From assembly GCA_902363825.1 (NCBI GenBank), contig CABJBK010000001.1:1-64000 (forward strand): a stretch of DNA of 64,000 nt. Direction: 5' to 3'. Of the stretch, positions 1-8,551 are shown one piece after another; within the stretch, counting starts at the first letter, position 1; every line of letters starts with the position of its first letter. The stretch comes from Lachnospiraceae bacterium. Lineage in GTDB: Bacteria > Bacillota > Clostridia > Lachnospirales > Lachnospiraceae. The position numbers and the translations under genes were made by a program. The notes beneath the pieces were generated by a model that ran no database searches, was not told the origin of the DNA, and saw only the letters and a list, made by a program, of their open reading frames with translations.

Positions 1-40
1 CTGCTTTTTGTGGGCTGTCTTTTCTTCTTGCCATAAAAAT

Positions 41-84
41 AACCTCCAAACTGAGTAATTTTATCTTACATCAGTTTGGAGGTT
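41..84. repeat. Perfect inverted repeat at the left edge of the IS remnant
   Basis: A 14-bp arm (AACCTCCAAACTGA, 41-54) is matched exactly by its reverse complement (71-84), with a 16-nt loop. Read on the minus strand the hairpin is followed by ATTTTTAT, so it could terminate transcription entering from the right. It lies just outside the transposase leader and may be a subterminal hairpin of the insertion sequence that blocks read-through. I could not define the true IS ends. Confidence 0.6.
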
Positions 85-238
85 TACACAAACTTTGGGA
101 TACTCCCTAAGCCGCAAACACTTGATTTTACTGACTTTTGCCCCATTTTCTGGTATAATGATTGCAAGGATTTTGACGAAAACAAATCGTTTTTCTTGCA
201 GTTTTTTACAGATTTTGAGCATACGAGGGACTAAAACA

Positions 239-1605
239 ATGTACAAACCGATCGACAAGCTACAGCATTCTTTCCTTGATTTCAACCAGCCTTTGGGTCT
301 CCACATGAAGCCTGATAACCGCTGGATCAAACTGGCTGACCAAATCCCATGGGATACGTTTGAAGCCAAATACGCTGAACTTTTCCCAAGTGATACCGGT
401 AATGTAGCCAAGCCTCTTCGCATGGCGTTAGGAGCTCTGATCATCCAGACAAAGTTCCAGTATTCTGACCGTGAGCTCGTGGAACAGATTACTGAGAACC
501 CATATCTGCAATACTTTATCGGACTTCCCGGCTTTCGGGAAGAAGCTCCGTTTGATGCAAGTACACTGGTTCTTTTTCGTAAACGCATTTCCGCAGAAAT
601 GCTGATGGAAGTAAACGAGTATCTTCTTGCGCATAAGGATGATGACAAAGATGACCATACTCCGCCATCCGGAGGAAAAACCAATGATGATGGTACTGCA
701 AAAGAAGATACACACAAAGGAACACTGACCCTTGATGCAACCTGTGCACCTGCAAACATACATTATCCGCAGGACATCTCACTTTTGAACGAAACAAGAG
801 AAAAGCTGGAAAACATGATTTAACGTTTTTGCAAATGTTATGGTCTTAAGCTGCCAAGAAGATATCGCAAACGTGCCAGAAAAGAGTATCTTGCATTTGC
901 TAAGAGCAGGAAGCACACGGCAAAGAAAATCCGTAGCGCACTCCGCAGACAGCTTGGCTACGTAAAAAGAGATCTTGGCTATCTGGAACAGTTCATGAGT
1001 GAAGGTTATGCCATGACAGGTAAGGATATCGGTCTATATCTTACCATCATCCGGTTGTATGAACAGCAACAGTATATGTATGATAACAGAGTTCATTCTG
1101 TGGAGCACCGCATTGTAAGTATTTCGCAGCCATGGCTCCGGCCGATCGTCAGAGGCAAGGTCAAAGCACCGGTTGAATTTGGTGCAAAATTTGATCTCAG
1201 TCTTGACAGCGAAGGTTATGGGCATATCGAAAAAATATCTTTCGAGGCATACAACGAGAGCACCTGCCTGATTGAAGCAATAGAACGATTCAGGGAGCGT
1301 ACCGGTTATTATCCGGAACGAGTTCTGGCAGATCAGATATACCGGACCAGGGAAAACAGGAGTATCAGGATAATACCGATAGAATCGAAGTGGAGCGCAC
1401 CTTCAGCCTGAGCAAACGCTGTTATGGTATGAGCTGCATTACCACAAAACTGGAAGAAACGCAGTTGACTTCTATCGCATTATCTGTATTCGAGACGAAT
1501 CTGTTCAGGATTCAGAGGCGAATACTTTACGCTCTTTTGCGTCTGTTCCGCTTCTGGCATGACTGGAACAGATGTAAGAGCTGGAAGTTGCAGATATCTG
1601 CTTAA
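239..1605 (+). pseudogene. IS5/IS1182-type transposase, broken
   Basis: Encodes a DDE transposase of the kind annotated IS5 or IS1182 in Lachnospiraceae. The N-terminal DUF772-type region (MYKPIDKLQHSFLDFNQPLG...) starts at ATG 239, with a TATAAT-like -10 at 154-159. Two lesions destroy it. First, an in-frame TAA at 821-823 follows the codons for ENMI; the same frame then continues to 1411 (FCKCYGLKLPRRYRKRARK). Second, the frame shifts near 1350, where the text passes from RTRENR straight to QDNTDRIEVERTFSLSKR. Intact relatives carry roughly 30 more residues there, so I infer a short deletion; the join lies in a shared CAGG. The C-terminal part ends at 1605. The element is non-autonomous. 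Its right end lies only 16 nt from the next gene start. Confidence 0.85.
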
Positions 1606-1621
1606 TCAGCAGACACTAATT

Positions 1622-2307
1622 ATGGCATTTAGACTGAAAGACGTAGTCCCGTGGGGAAGAAATATGGAGGAATACAGGTCAATGTTTCTCCTGAGTGAGG
1701 AAGATATGAAAAAGAAAATCGCGGGATTTGGGGATGGACCGGCGAGCTTTAATTTTGAAGCGCATTGCCTGGGTTATGACGTTACGTCCTATGATCCGAT
1801 TTACCAGTTTAATAAAAAGGAACTTGAGGAGCGGATCGAGGAGGTTCGCGGGACGGTAATGCAACAGATGGCGGAAAATATGGAGAATTATGTATGGACG
1901 AAGATCCGGGATTTAGATCAGCTGGAGCAGATCCGCATGGATGCCATGCGGCTGTTTTTTAAGGATTTTGAAGCGGGGTGGCGGAACAAAGATACAGGTA
2001 TCATGAGCTGCCAAATACGTTGCCGGTAGCGGATCATTATTATGATATTGGTTTGAGTTCACATTTCCTTTTGCTGTATACGCAGTTGGGATTTGATTTT
2101 CATAAGAAAGCGATCAGCGAAATGCTAAGAGTTTGCAAAGAGGTAAGAATATTTCCGGTGGTGAACCTGGATGCCCGCCAGACGGATATGATCTCGCGTG
2201 TGATCGATGAGTTCAAAAAGAACTACAACGTAGAACTGAAGGAAACGGGGTATGAATTTCAGAAGGATGCAAAACAGATGCTTCTGATTCGGAATAACTC
2301 AAAATGA
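1622..2307 (+). pseudogene. SAM-dependent methyltransferase-like protein, frameshifted
   Basis: Two consecutive frames make up one protein of about 230 residues. Frame one starts at ATG 1622 (MAFRLKDVVPWGRN) and contains FGDGPASFN, a glycine motif typical of the SAM-binding site of this small clostridial family. Frame two resumes at about 1979 (AEQRYRYHELPNTLP) and carries GLSSHFLLLYTQLGF and EMLRVCKEVRIFP to the stop at 2307. The shift is at GAAGCGGGGTGGCGG (1970-1984), consistent with a one-base change in the G-rich run. No ribosome site precedes the ATG, and the IS remnant ends 16 nt upstream, so the original promoter was probably lost when the IS arrived. The substrate is unknown. A sequencing error at the G-run is the alternative. 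Confidence 0.7.
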
Positions 2308-2312
2308 GCTGT

Positions 2313-2334
2313 GGTTAATTTTTTTAACCTTTAT
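2313..2334 (+). terminator. Weak terminator-like hairpin after the methyltransferase remnant
   Basis: GGTTAA (2313-2318) and TTAACC (2324-2329) flank a T-rich loop and are followed by TTTATTT. The stem has only six base pairs, so this is a weak call. Confidence 0.3.
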
Positions 2335-2419
2335 TTCATATCTGCTCACTGGTGAAACGCATACATATCTGATAAGATAAATCCATAGAAAACAACAGGG
2401 CTGTGAGGGAGGCAGATGT

Positions 2420-3442
2420 ATGCAGGTGGGAGAGGTTATCCGGAAATACCGGAAAAGCAAAAATATGACACAGGAAGAGATGGCGAGGAGACTTGGCGTC
2501 ACGGCGCCGGCGGTCAATAAATGGGAACATGGGAATTCGCTGCCGGATATCACGTTACTTATGCCGATCGCAAGACTTCTTGGAATTTCAACGGATGAGC
2601 TGTTATCGTATCAGCAGGAACTGACGACAGAGAAAATCGGAGAGATCCTAAAAAGAGCAACGACGATGTTGGAGGAAATGCCGTATCAGGATGCATTTGC
2701 ATGGGCGAAAGAAAAACTCGAAGAGTACCCGAACTGCGAGTCGCTGATCTTGCAGATGGCGGTTCTGTTAGATGCAGAGCGCACGATACAGGAAATCCCG
2801 GATCCGGAAACCTATGATGCGTACATCAATTCCTGCTACGTCCGGGCATTGCAAAGTAAAGATGAGAAGATTCGAAAGGGTGCTGCGGATTCGTTGTTTC
2901 ACTTTTATATGAAAAAAAGGGAGTACGAAAAAGCCGGGGAATATCTGAATTATTTTTCAGAGCAGGATCCGGCGCGGAAAGATAAAGAGGCGCAGCTCTA
3001 CAGCGAAACAGGTCAGGTCGAAGAGGCATATAAAACGTATGAGCACCTTTTGTTTTCCGAGTATCAGAGAGTGAACGGAATATTTCATGGAATGTATTTG
3101 CTGGCGTTAAAGCAGGAGGATCTTAAAATGGCGCATCTGCTGGTGGATAAACAGGTAGAGCTGGTAAAATGCTTTGAAATGGGAAAGTATTATGAGGCGG
3201 CCAGTCAGCTGGAACTTGCAACGATCGAAAAAGAGGAAGACCGGGTGATCGCGCTCATGAAAGAGATGCTTGCCGGTGTGAGTCTGATCAACAGTTTTTA
3301 CGAGTCGCCGCTCTACCGGCATATGGAATTCAAAAAGCCGGGCGAAAAGTTTTTCGAAGAACTGCGCAAAAATCTGTTAAAATGTTTTCGGGACGAGGAA
3401 ACTTATGGCTTTTTAAAGAGCCGTCTGGAGGAAATTCAATGA
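2420..3442 (+). CDS. XRE-family regulator with a TPR-like C-terminal region
   Basis: A 340-residue protein. Residues 1-60 form a classic XRE/Cro helix-turn-helix (IRKYRKSKNMTQEEMARRLGVTAPAVNKWEHG). The rest is alpha-helical with repeat-like pairs of helices (AWAKEKLEEYPNCESL, EKAGEYLNYFSEQDP, EAYKTYEHLLFSEYQ), resembling TPR-type sensor regions of RRNPP-like regulators, although I cannot name a ligand. The start at ATG 2420 follows GTGAGGGAGGCAG. The stop overlaps the next gene's ATG (ATGA at 3439-3442), so the two are probably co-translated and this regulator may control the adjacent peptidase. That link is inference. Confidence 0.85.
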   Translation: MQVGEVIRKYRKSKNMTQEEMARRLGVTAPAVNKWEHGNSLPDITLLMPIARLLGISTDELLSYQQELTTEKIGEILKRATTMLEEMPYQDAFAWAKEKLEEYPNCESLILQMAVLLDAERTIQEIPDPETYDAYINSCYVRALQSKDEKIRKGAADSLFHFYMKKREYEKAGEYLNYFSEQDPARKDKEAQLYSETGQVEEAYKTYEHLLFSEYQRVNGIFHGMYLLALKQEDLKMAHLLVDKQVELVKCFEMGKYYEAASQLELATIEKEEDRVIALMKEMLAGVSLINSFYESPLYRHMEFKKPGEKFFEELRKNLLKCFRDEETYGFLKSRLEEIQ

Positions 3443-4299
3443 GAAAAAAGAGGGGATTATTTGGAGCTTTTGCGGTTTTGGCGCTGTCAGTAACCGTGCT
3501 TGCCGTTGTCTGGCGGTACGGAAAGAGGCAGGATGCCGGAAACGAAGAAACGGTGCCGGAGAAGACGGAAACGGAGGAAGCGCAGACGGAGAAAGCGCAA
3601 ACAGAGGAAGTGCAGACGGAGGAGATAAAGTCGCCGGACAGTAAAGAGACAGCGGAACAACCGGAACCCGGATCGGAGATGGAACCGGCGTTTGCGGACC
3701 AAAATCCGGCAGAGGAATTTTACATCACCGAGATCTCAGACGAACTTTTTTCGGAGATGCAGGGAAAATCATACAGGGATGACTGCATGGTGCCGCGGGA
3801 GGAATTGCGCTATGTGCATATCCTGCACAAAGATCTGGATGGAAATACGAAAGAGGGGGAGCTGGTCGTAAACCAAAAGATCGCGGAGGATGTGTTAGAA
3901 ATCTTTAGGGAGCTGTATGAAGCGGATTACCCGATCGAAAAAGTGCGGCTTGTGGATGCTTATGATGCGGATGACGAGGCTTCGATGCGTGATAATAATA
4001 CGTCTGCGTTTAATTTCCGTTTTATTTCCCACACAACAAAAGTGTCAAAACATGGAGAAGGACTTGCGGTTGACATCAATACGCTTTACAATCCATATGT
4101 AAAGGAAGTGGACGGACAGACTGTTGTGGAACCTGAGACAGCGCTGCCTTATGTTGACCGGACGCTGGATTTTCCCTATAAGATCGACCACGGGGATCTG
4201 TGTTACAAACTTTTCACGGAACATGGATTTGTGTGGGGCGGGGACTGGGAGACCAGGAAAGATTATCAGCATTTTGAAATGCCGGATACGGAAGAATAG
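3439..4299 (+). CDS. M15-family (VanY/DacB-like) peptidase, membrane-anchored
   Basis: A 286-residue extracytoplasmic peptidase likely acting on peptidoglycan stem peptides. Residues 7-25 form an uncleaved signal anchor after the basic start MRKKR. Residues 35-85 are a Glu/Thr/Gln linker with repeats of the type (E/K)AQTE. The C-terminal catalytic domain has the M15 zinc motif SxHxxGxAxD (His205, Asp212) and a distal His278 in DYQHFE. I chose ATG 3439 because it overlaps the upstream stop and leaves the hydrophobic segment near the N-terminus. It could be an LD- or DD-carboxypeptidase; the sequence alone does not settle which. Confidence 0.87.
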   Translation: MRKKRGLFGAFAVLALSVTVLAVVWRYGKRQDAGNEETVPEKTETEEAQTEKAQTEEVQTEEIKSPDSKETAEQPEPGSEMEPAFADQNPAEEFYITEISDELFSEMQGKSYRDDCMVPREELRYVHILHKDLDGNTKEGELVVNQKIAEDVLEIFRELYEADYPIEKVRLVDAYDADDEASMRDNNTSAFNFRFISHTTKVSKHGEGLAVDINTLYNPYVKEVDGQTVVEPETALPYVDRTLDFPYKIDHGDLCYKLFTEHGFVWGGDWETRKDYQHFEMPDTEE

Positions 4300-4312
4300 C
4301 AGGTGAGAAGAA

Positions 4313-4984
4313 ATGAAAAAGCAGAAACAGGAAAGCATCACAACGCGCGAGGAAGCGCTTGCCTATGGATTGTCTTTTCCGGGAACTTATAAAGAGATGC
4401 CGTTTCGTGATACCAACTGGCAGCTGGTTCGTGTGGCGGGGAGCAAAAAGGCTTTTTTGTGGACATACGAGAGAGAGGGATACATCAATCTCAATGTGAA
4501 GGTGGATCCGCAGTGGCGGGATTTCTGGCGCAGTGCTTATCCGGCGGTGATCCCGGGCTGGCATCAGAACAAGGAGCACTGGAATACGATCATACTGGAC
4601 GGTTCAATCCCTGCGGTTGACATAAAGCGGATGATCGCGGAGAGTTATGACCTGGTCACGGACAGTCCGACGAAGCGGATCTATGAAGCGGCAAAAAAGA
4701 TCCCGCGGGGGAAGGTCGCAACCTATGGGCAGGTGGCGGAACTTGCCGGAGATAAGAAGATGGCGCGGGCGGTTGGAAACGCGCTTCACAAAAATCCAGA
4801 TCCTGCGGAGATCCCGTGTTACCGTGTGGTGAACGCGAAGGGAGAGCTTGCCGGCGCGTTTGCGTTTGGCGGAGCCGGAAGGCAGGCAGATCTGCTCCGC
4901 GCGGATGGGATCGTGGTGGTTGATGACAGGGTGGATTTAAAACAGTTTGGAATCCGCATCCGGGATGGTGTGATCCTGGAATAA
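4313..4984 (+). CDS. YjbR/MmcQ-like domain fused to an MGMT-type alkyltransferase domain
   Basis: A 223-residue fusion. Residues 1-112 resemble the YjbR/MmcQ (DUF419) fold (FPGTYKEMPFRDTNW, FLWTYEREGYINLNVK). From about residue 118 it is an O6-alkylguanine-DNA alkyltransferase-like domain: TKRIYEAAKKIPRGKVATYGQVAELAG, the recognition-helix arginine in ARAVGNALHKNP, then the acceptor cysteine Cys169. The active-site motif reads PCYRV rather than the canonical PCHRV, so the histidine that activates the cysteine is replaced by Tyr170. MGMT removes alkyl groups from guanine in DNA; with this substitution the protein may be a weaker transferase or an alkyltransferase-like damage sensor. It starts 13 nt after the peptidase gene, behind AGGTGAGAAG, so may be in the same operon. 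Confidence 0.87.
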   Translation: MKKQKQESITTREEALAYGLSFPGTYKEMPFRDTNWQLVRVAGSKKAFLWTYEREGYINLNVKVDPQWRDFWRSAYPAVIPGWHQNKEHWNTIILDGSIPAVDIKRMIAESYDLVTDSPTKRIYEAAKKIPRGKVATYGQVAELAGDKKMARAVGNALHKNPDPAEIPCYRVVNAKGELAGAFAFGGAGRQADLLRADGIVVVDDRVDLKQFGIRIRDGVILE

Positions 4985-5010
4985 AGATAAAAGGGAAGGG
5001 AGAATGGACG

Positions 5011-5963
5011 ATGGTAAAGATCGATCTGATCACCGGATTTTTGGGATCCGGGAAAACAACTTTTTTAAAGAAATATGCGGCACGTCTGATGGAGCAGGGC
5101 TGCAATCTGGGAATCCTGGAAAATGATTTCGGAGCAGTCAATGTGGACATGATGCTGCTGCAGGAACTGATGGGAGACCAGTGTGAGCTTGAGATGATCT
5201 CCGGCGGCTGTGATAAGGAGACGCACCGGCGCAGATTCCGGACAAAGCTGATCGCAATGGGGATGTGCGGCTATGACCGTGTGCTGGTGGAGCCGTCCGG
5301 GATCTATGATATGGATGAATTTTTGACGTGCTGCACGACGAGCCGCTCGACCAGTGGTATGAGATCGGAAATGTCATTGCCCTTGTGGATGCGCATCTGG
5401 AGGAAAAGTTGTCGGCAGAGGCAGAATATCTGCTGGCTTCCCAGGCGGCAAATGCGGGATGTGTGATCTTAAGTAAGTGCGATGCGGCATCCGTGGAAGA
5501 ACAGGAGCATACGATCGCCCATCTGAACCGGGCACTTGCCAAGATCGGCTGCAAGCGCCGGTTTGAAGAGAATGAGGTGTTACGGCTTGGCGGAAATGAA
5601 CTTGCGGAAGCGGATTTTAAGAAGATCGCGTCTGCCGGTTATGTCAGCGCAGTCTATCAAAAGCCGGATCTGACAAAGAAACAGGCATTTGAATCGCTCT
5701 ACTTTATGGATGTGCATATGAGTGAGGAAGAGCTGAAAAACGCGGTGGAAAAGCTGATGCAGGATGCGTCGGCAGGACATGTTTTCCGCGTGAAAGGTTT
5801 TTTGCCGAAAGAGGACGGAACCTGGCTTGAATTGAATGCGACATCAAAAGAGATCACGCTTTGCCCAATTGAGAACGGACAGGAGATTTTGATCGTGATC
5901 GGGGAAGATCTGGTGGAAGAAAAAATCCGGGCGTATTTTCAAATGGGCGGTAATGAAAAATAG
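5011..5963 (+). pseudogene. CobW/COG0523-family GTPase, frameshifted in a T-run
   Basis: A G3E-family GTPase (metal-chaperone type), about 316 residues if repaired. The first frame (5011-) has the P-loop GFLGSGKT at residues 9-16, the switch segment ENDFGAVNVD and VEPSGIYDMDEF. The second frame runs from about 5323 to 5963 (DVLHDEPLDQWYEIGNVIALVDAH..., ILSKCD as the guanine-specificity motif, and a CobW C-terminal domain). The frames meet at GAATTTTTGACG (5318-5329): five Ts are present where six would restore GAA TTT TTT GAC GTG. This is a one-base deletion in a homopolymer, either a genuine lesion, phase variation or a sequencing error. The usual CxCC metal motif is absent; the equivalent stretch reads ISGGCDKETH. 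Start at ATG 5011 after AAGGGAGAATGG. Confidence 0.8.
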
Positions 5964-5977
5964 AGACGATTAGCCCC

Positions 5978-6007
5978 TTGTAGAACCCGGTCGAAAAGTG
6001 GTATGAT
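5978..6007 (+). promoter_or_regulatory. Sigma-A promoter for the C69 dipeptidase
   Basis: TTGTAG (5978-5983), an 18-bp spacer and TATGAT (6002-6007), about 50 bp upstream of the ATG at 6062. It lies in the 98-bp gap after the cobW remnant. Confidence 0.6.
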
Positions 6008-6061
6008 TGCCATGACTTATGAATCATATACTAAAAAGAAGTAATAAAGGAGAACATAGAT

Positions 6062-7546
6062 ATGGCTTGTACGACAATTCTGGTTGGAAAAAAAGCGTCT
6101 TATGACGGTTCTACGATGATCGCGCGAAATGATGATTCCGGTTCGGGACATTTCACGCCGAAAAAATTTGTGGTGGTACAAAAAGAGGAGCAGCCGCGCA
6201 GTTATAAATCCGAGATCTCTCATGTGGAGATCGAACTTCCGGATGATCCGATGCGCTATACTGCGGTGCCGAATGCGGTGAAGGGAGAGGGCATCTGGGC
6301 GGCGAGCGGTGTGAATGAGGCGCACGTCGCGATGACAGCGACCGAAACGATCACTTCAAACCCGCGTGTGCTGGGAGCAGACCCGCTTGTGGTTTATCAG
6401 CCGGCAGAGGATGGAAAGGAAGAGATCCCGGGCGGGATCGGAGAAGAGGATATCGTCTCGATCGTGCTTCCGTATATCCACAGCGCAAGAGAGGGTGTCA
6501 GGCGCCTGGGAAGCCTGCTCGAAAAATATGGTACCTATGAGATGAACGGGATCGCGTTCCAGGATCAGGATGAGATCTGGTGGCTTGAAACGATCGGTGG
6601 ACATCACTGGATCGCGAAAAAAGTGCCGGATGACGTGTATGTTGTGATGCCGAACCAGCTTGGCATTGACGCATTTGATCTTGAGGATGCGTTAAACGGA
6701 CAGCAGGCACATATGTGTTCCGCTGACCTGCGTGAATTTATCGAAAGCAACCATCTGGATCTGTCACTGGATGGAAAACTGAATCCGAGAGATACTTTCG
6801 GAAGCCATGATGATGCCGATCATGTATACAATACGCCGCGCGCGTGGTTTATGCTGCGTTATTTAAATCCGCATACCAGGGTATGGGATGGCCCGAATGC
6901 AGAGTACACCCCGCGCTCGGATGATCTGCCGTGGTGCATGGTGCCGGAGCGGAAAGTGACGGTGGAGGATGTAAAATATATGCTTTCCTCACATTATCAG
7001 GGCACACCGTATGATCCGTATGCGGCGTATGGTGATAAATCCATGCGTGGGGCTTACCGTTCGATCGGGATCAACCGCAATGATTTCCTCGCGGTGATCC
7101 AGATGCGTCCGGATAAAGAACGTGACTGCCATACGATCGAGTGGCTGGCATTTGCGTCCAACGCGTTTAATGTGCTGGTGCCGTTTTACGCGGATGTGGA
7201 CGAAACACCGGAATACCTTTCCAATACGACAGGAGAAGTGTCCACCGGCAATTTCTACTGGGCGAGCCGGCTGATCGCCGCGATGGCAGACGCATCCTAT
7301 CAGAAGTCCGTGTTCCATGTGGAGCGTTATGAGGAACATGTGATGTCCAAGGGGCATGAACTGATCCACCGGTATGACGCACTGCTTGAAAAAGAAACGG
7401 ATGCAGCAAAACGGATGCAGTTAAAAACCGAGGCAAACGAAAAGATCGCGGATATGTTAAAAGAGGCGGCAGGAGATACGCTGGATAAGGTACTTTTTGA
7501 ACTGAGCAGTCAGATGAAAAATTCTTATTCCAGATCGGATGCCTAG
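6062..7546 (+). CDS. C69-family dipeptidase (PepD type)
   Basis: A 494-residue N-terminal-nucleophile hydrolase. The start MACTTILVGKKASYDGSTMI is diagnostic of peptidase family C69: Cys3 would become the catalytic N-terminal nucleophile. Further family features are ARNDDSG, GIWAASGVNEAHVAMTATE, EIWWLETIGGHHWIAKKVPD and NPHTRVWDG. It hydrolyses dipeptides and was first characterised in lactobacilli (PepDA). No signal peptide is seen, so it is probably cytosolic. The ATG at 6062 follows AAAGGAGAACATAG. It is monocistronic: it has its own promoter at 5978 and is followed by a strong hairpin at 7571. The nearby bile salt hydrolase belongs to the same Ntn superfamily but is not close in sequence. 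Confidence 0.92.
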   Translation: MACTTILVGKKASYDGSTMIARNDDSGSGHFTPKKFVVVQKEEQPRSYKSEISHVEIELPDDPMRYTAVPNAVKGEGIWAASGVNEAHVAMTATETITSNPRVLGADPLVVYQPAEDGKEEIPGGIGEEDIVSIVLPYIHSAREGVRRLGSLLEKYGTYEMNGIAFQDQDEIWWLETIGGHHWIAKKVPDDVYVVMPNQLGIDAFDLEDALNGQQAHMCSADLREFIESNHLDLSLDGKLNPRDTFGSHDDADHVYNTPRAWFMLRYLNPHTRVWDGPNAEYTPRSDDLPWCMVPERKVTVEDVKYMLSSHYQGTPYDPYAAYGDKSMRGAYRSIGINRNDFLAVIQMRPDKERDCHTIEWLAFASNAFNVLVPFYADVDETPEYLSNTTGEVSTGNFYWASRLIAAMADASYQKSVFHVERYEEHVMSKGHELIHRYDALLEKETDAAKRMQLKTEANEKIADMLKEAAGDTLDKVLFELSSQMKNSYSRSDA

Positions 7547-7570
7547 AAAACTTTATATTATATAGAAGAA

Positions 7571-7611
7571 AAAGACGAAAGACGAAAAAAGACCGGTCTT
7601 TCGTCTTTCTT
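7571..7611 (+). terminator. Rho-independent terminator after the C69 dipeptidase
   Basis: AAAGACGAAAGAC (7571-7583) pairs perfectly with GTCTTTCGTCTTT (7596-7608), followed by CTTT. Confidence 0.8.
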
Positions 7612-7711
7612 TGCAAGGAGGAAAAAACAGGAAACAAAATACGCGAACGGTATACGAATAGGTGCGCGAAGATTGCGTACAATATCCATATATATTTGGA
7701 GATTGTACACG

Positions 7712-7732
7712 ATGAGAGAAAACGAATACTAA
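7712..7732 (+). CDS. Six-codon upstream reading frame before the XRE regulator
   Basis: ATG AGA GAA AAC GAA TAC TAA, preceded by TTGGAGATTGTACACG, which could act as a ribosome site. Its stop lies 3 nt before the GTG start of the regulator, which has a poor ribosome site of its own. This arrangement would allow re-initiation or translational coupling. It may be coincidental. Confidence 0.35.
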   Translation: MRENEY

Positions 7733-7735
7733 CAG

Positions 7736-8425
7736 GTGTTAGACCGGATCGTCCAGTTCCGCAAGCAGATGGGCAAAACACAGGTCGATATCAGTAAGGA
7801 CATGAATCTGAGTCAGGCGCAGGTGTGCCGGCTGGAATCCGGACGCAACCGTTATCAGGCAGAAACGCTCAAAGAGTTTGCCAGACAGGGCATGGATATT
7901 GATTATGTCATTACGGGTGAACATCGCAGAGCGGGCGCAATAGAAATTTTGATCGAGCAAAACGGTGTGACTTCCTGGGAGGAACGCGAACAGCTGATGC
8001 GGCTTATTGTATGGCTGTTACAGGCGGGCCTTGATCAGGCGGCGGACGAGGTGCCGGAAGAAAAACTGGAATATTATAAAAAAGAATTAAGACAGCTTGG
8101 ACAGGTACTGGATGACAGAGAAGATACGGTTATTTACAAGCTGAGGAGCATTCATGCGCTCTCCCAGATCGAAATGTCAGAAAAGCTGGAGATCGGCATT
8201 AAAAAATACCGCAAACTGGAGCGCGGCGAGACAGACATCGATATTGAACTGATCTGGAACGCGTATCGGAAATTCCATTGCAGTCCGTCGTATCTGTTAA
8301 GCGGACATATTGAAAATTTCAACATCTTAAATGAGATCTGGAGTTATCTCGATGAGACGTGCCGTTCCCGGATCACGCAGATCACCAAAATGGGTCTTGA
8401 ACTGTTAAAAGGCGCGGATGCCTGA
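7736..8425 (+). CDS. XRE-family regulator with two helix-turn-helix domains
   Basis: A 229-residue protein starting at GTG 7736; an in-frame TAA lies two codons upstream, so no longer start is possible. Residues 1-58 form one XRE domain (FRKQMGKTQVDISKDMNLSQAQVCRLESGRNRY). Residues 125-190 form a second, more divergent one (LRSIHALSQIEMSEKLEIGIKKYRKLERGETDI). They are joined by a helical linker. Each half has a conserved extension (YVITGE and YLLSGH). Tandem XRE domains in one chain could read a direct repeat as a monomer. It lies between the dipeptidase and the bile salt hydrolase and is a candidate regulator of either; this is inference from position only. Confidence 0.8.
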   Translation: MLDRIVQFRKQMGKTQVDISKDMNLSQAQVCRLESGRNRYQAETLKEFARQGMDIDYVITGEHRRAGAIEILIEQNGVTSWEEREQLMRLIVWLLQAGLDQAADEVPEEKLEYYKKELRQLGQVLDDREDTVIYKLRSIHALSQIEMSEKLEIGIKKYRKLERGETDIDIELIWNAYRKFHCSPSYLLSGHIENFNILNEIWSYLDETCRSRITQITKMGLELLKGADA

Positions 8426-8453
8426 GCGATCATCGGATGGATAAGATCATAAC

Positions 8454-8488
8454 CCCCGGAATACGAAAGTAACATCGTATTTCCGGGG
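8454..8488 (+). terminator. Terminator after the two-domain XRE gene
   Basis: CCCCGGAATACGA (8454-8466) pairs with TCGTATTTCCGGGG (8475-8488) with one bulged T, followed by TATTTATATTT. Confidence 0.7.
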
Positions 8489-8490
8489 TA

Positions 8491-8519
8491 TTTATATTTC
8501 CGCGGGAAGCGGTTATAAT
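8491..8519 (+). promoter_or_regulatory. Putative promoter of the bile salt hydrolase gene
   Basis: A perfect -10 TATAAT (8514-8519) follows a 17-bp spacer and a poor -35 TTTATA (8491-8496). A short palindrome, CCGCGGGAAGCGG, sits in the spacer and could bind a regulator. Confidence 0.5.
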
Positions 8520-8551
8520 AGGGATAGCGAAAGAAGAAAGGAACGATGTGC

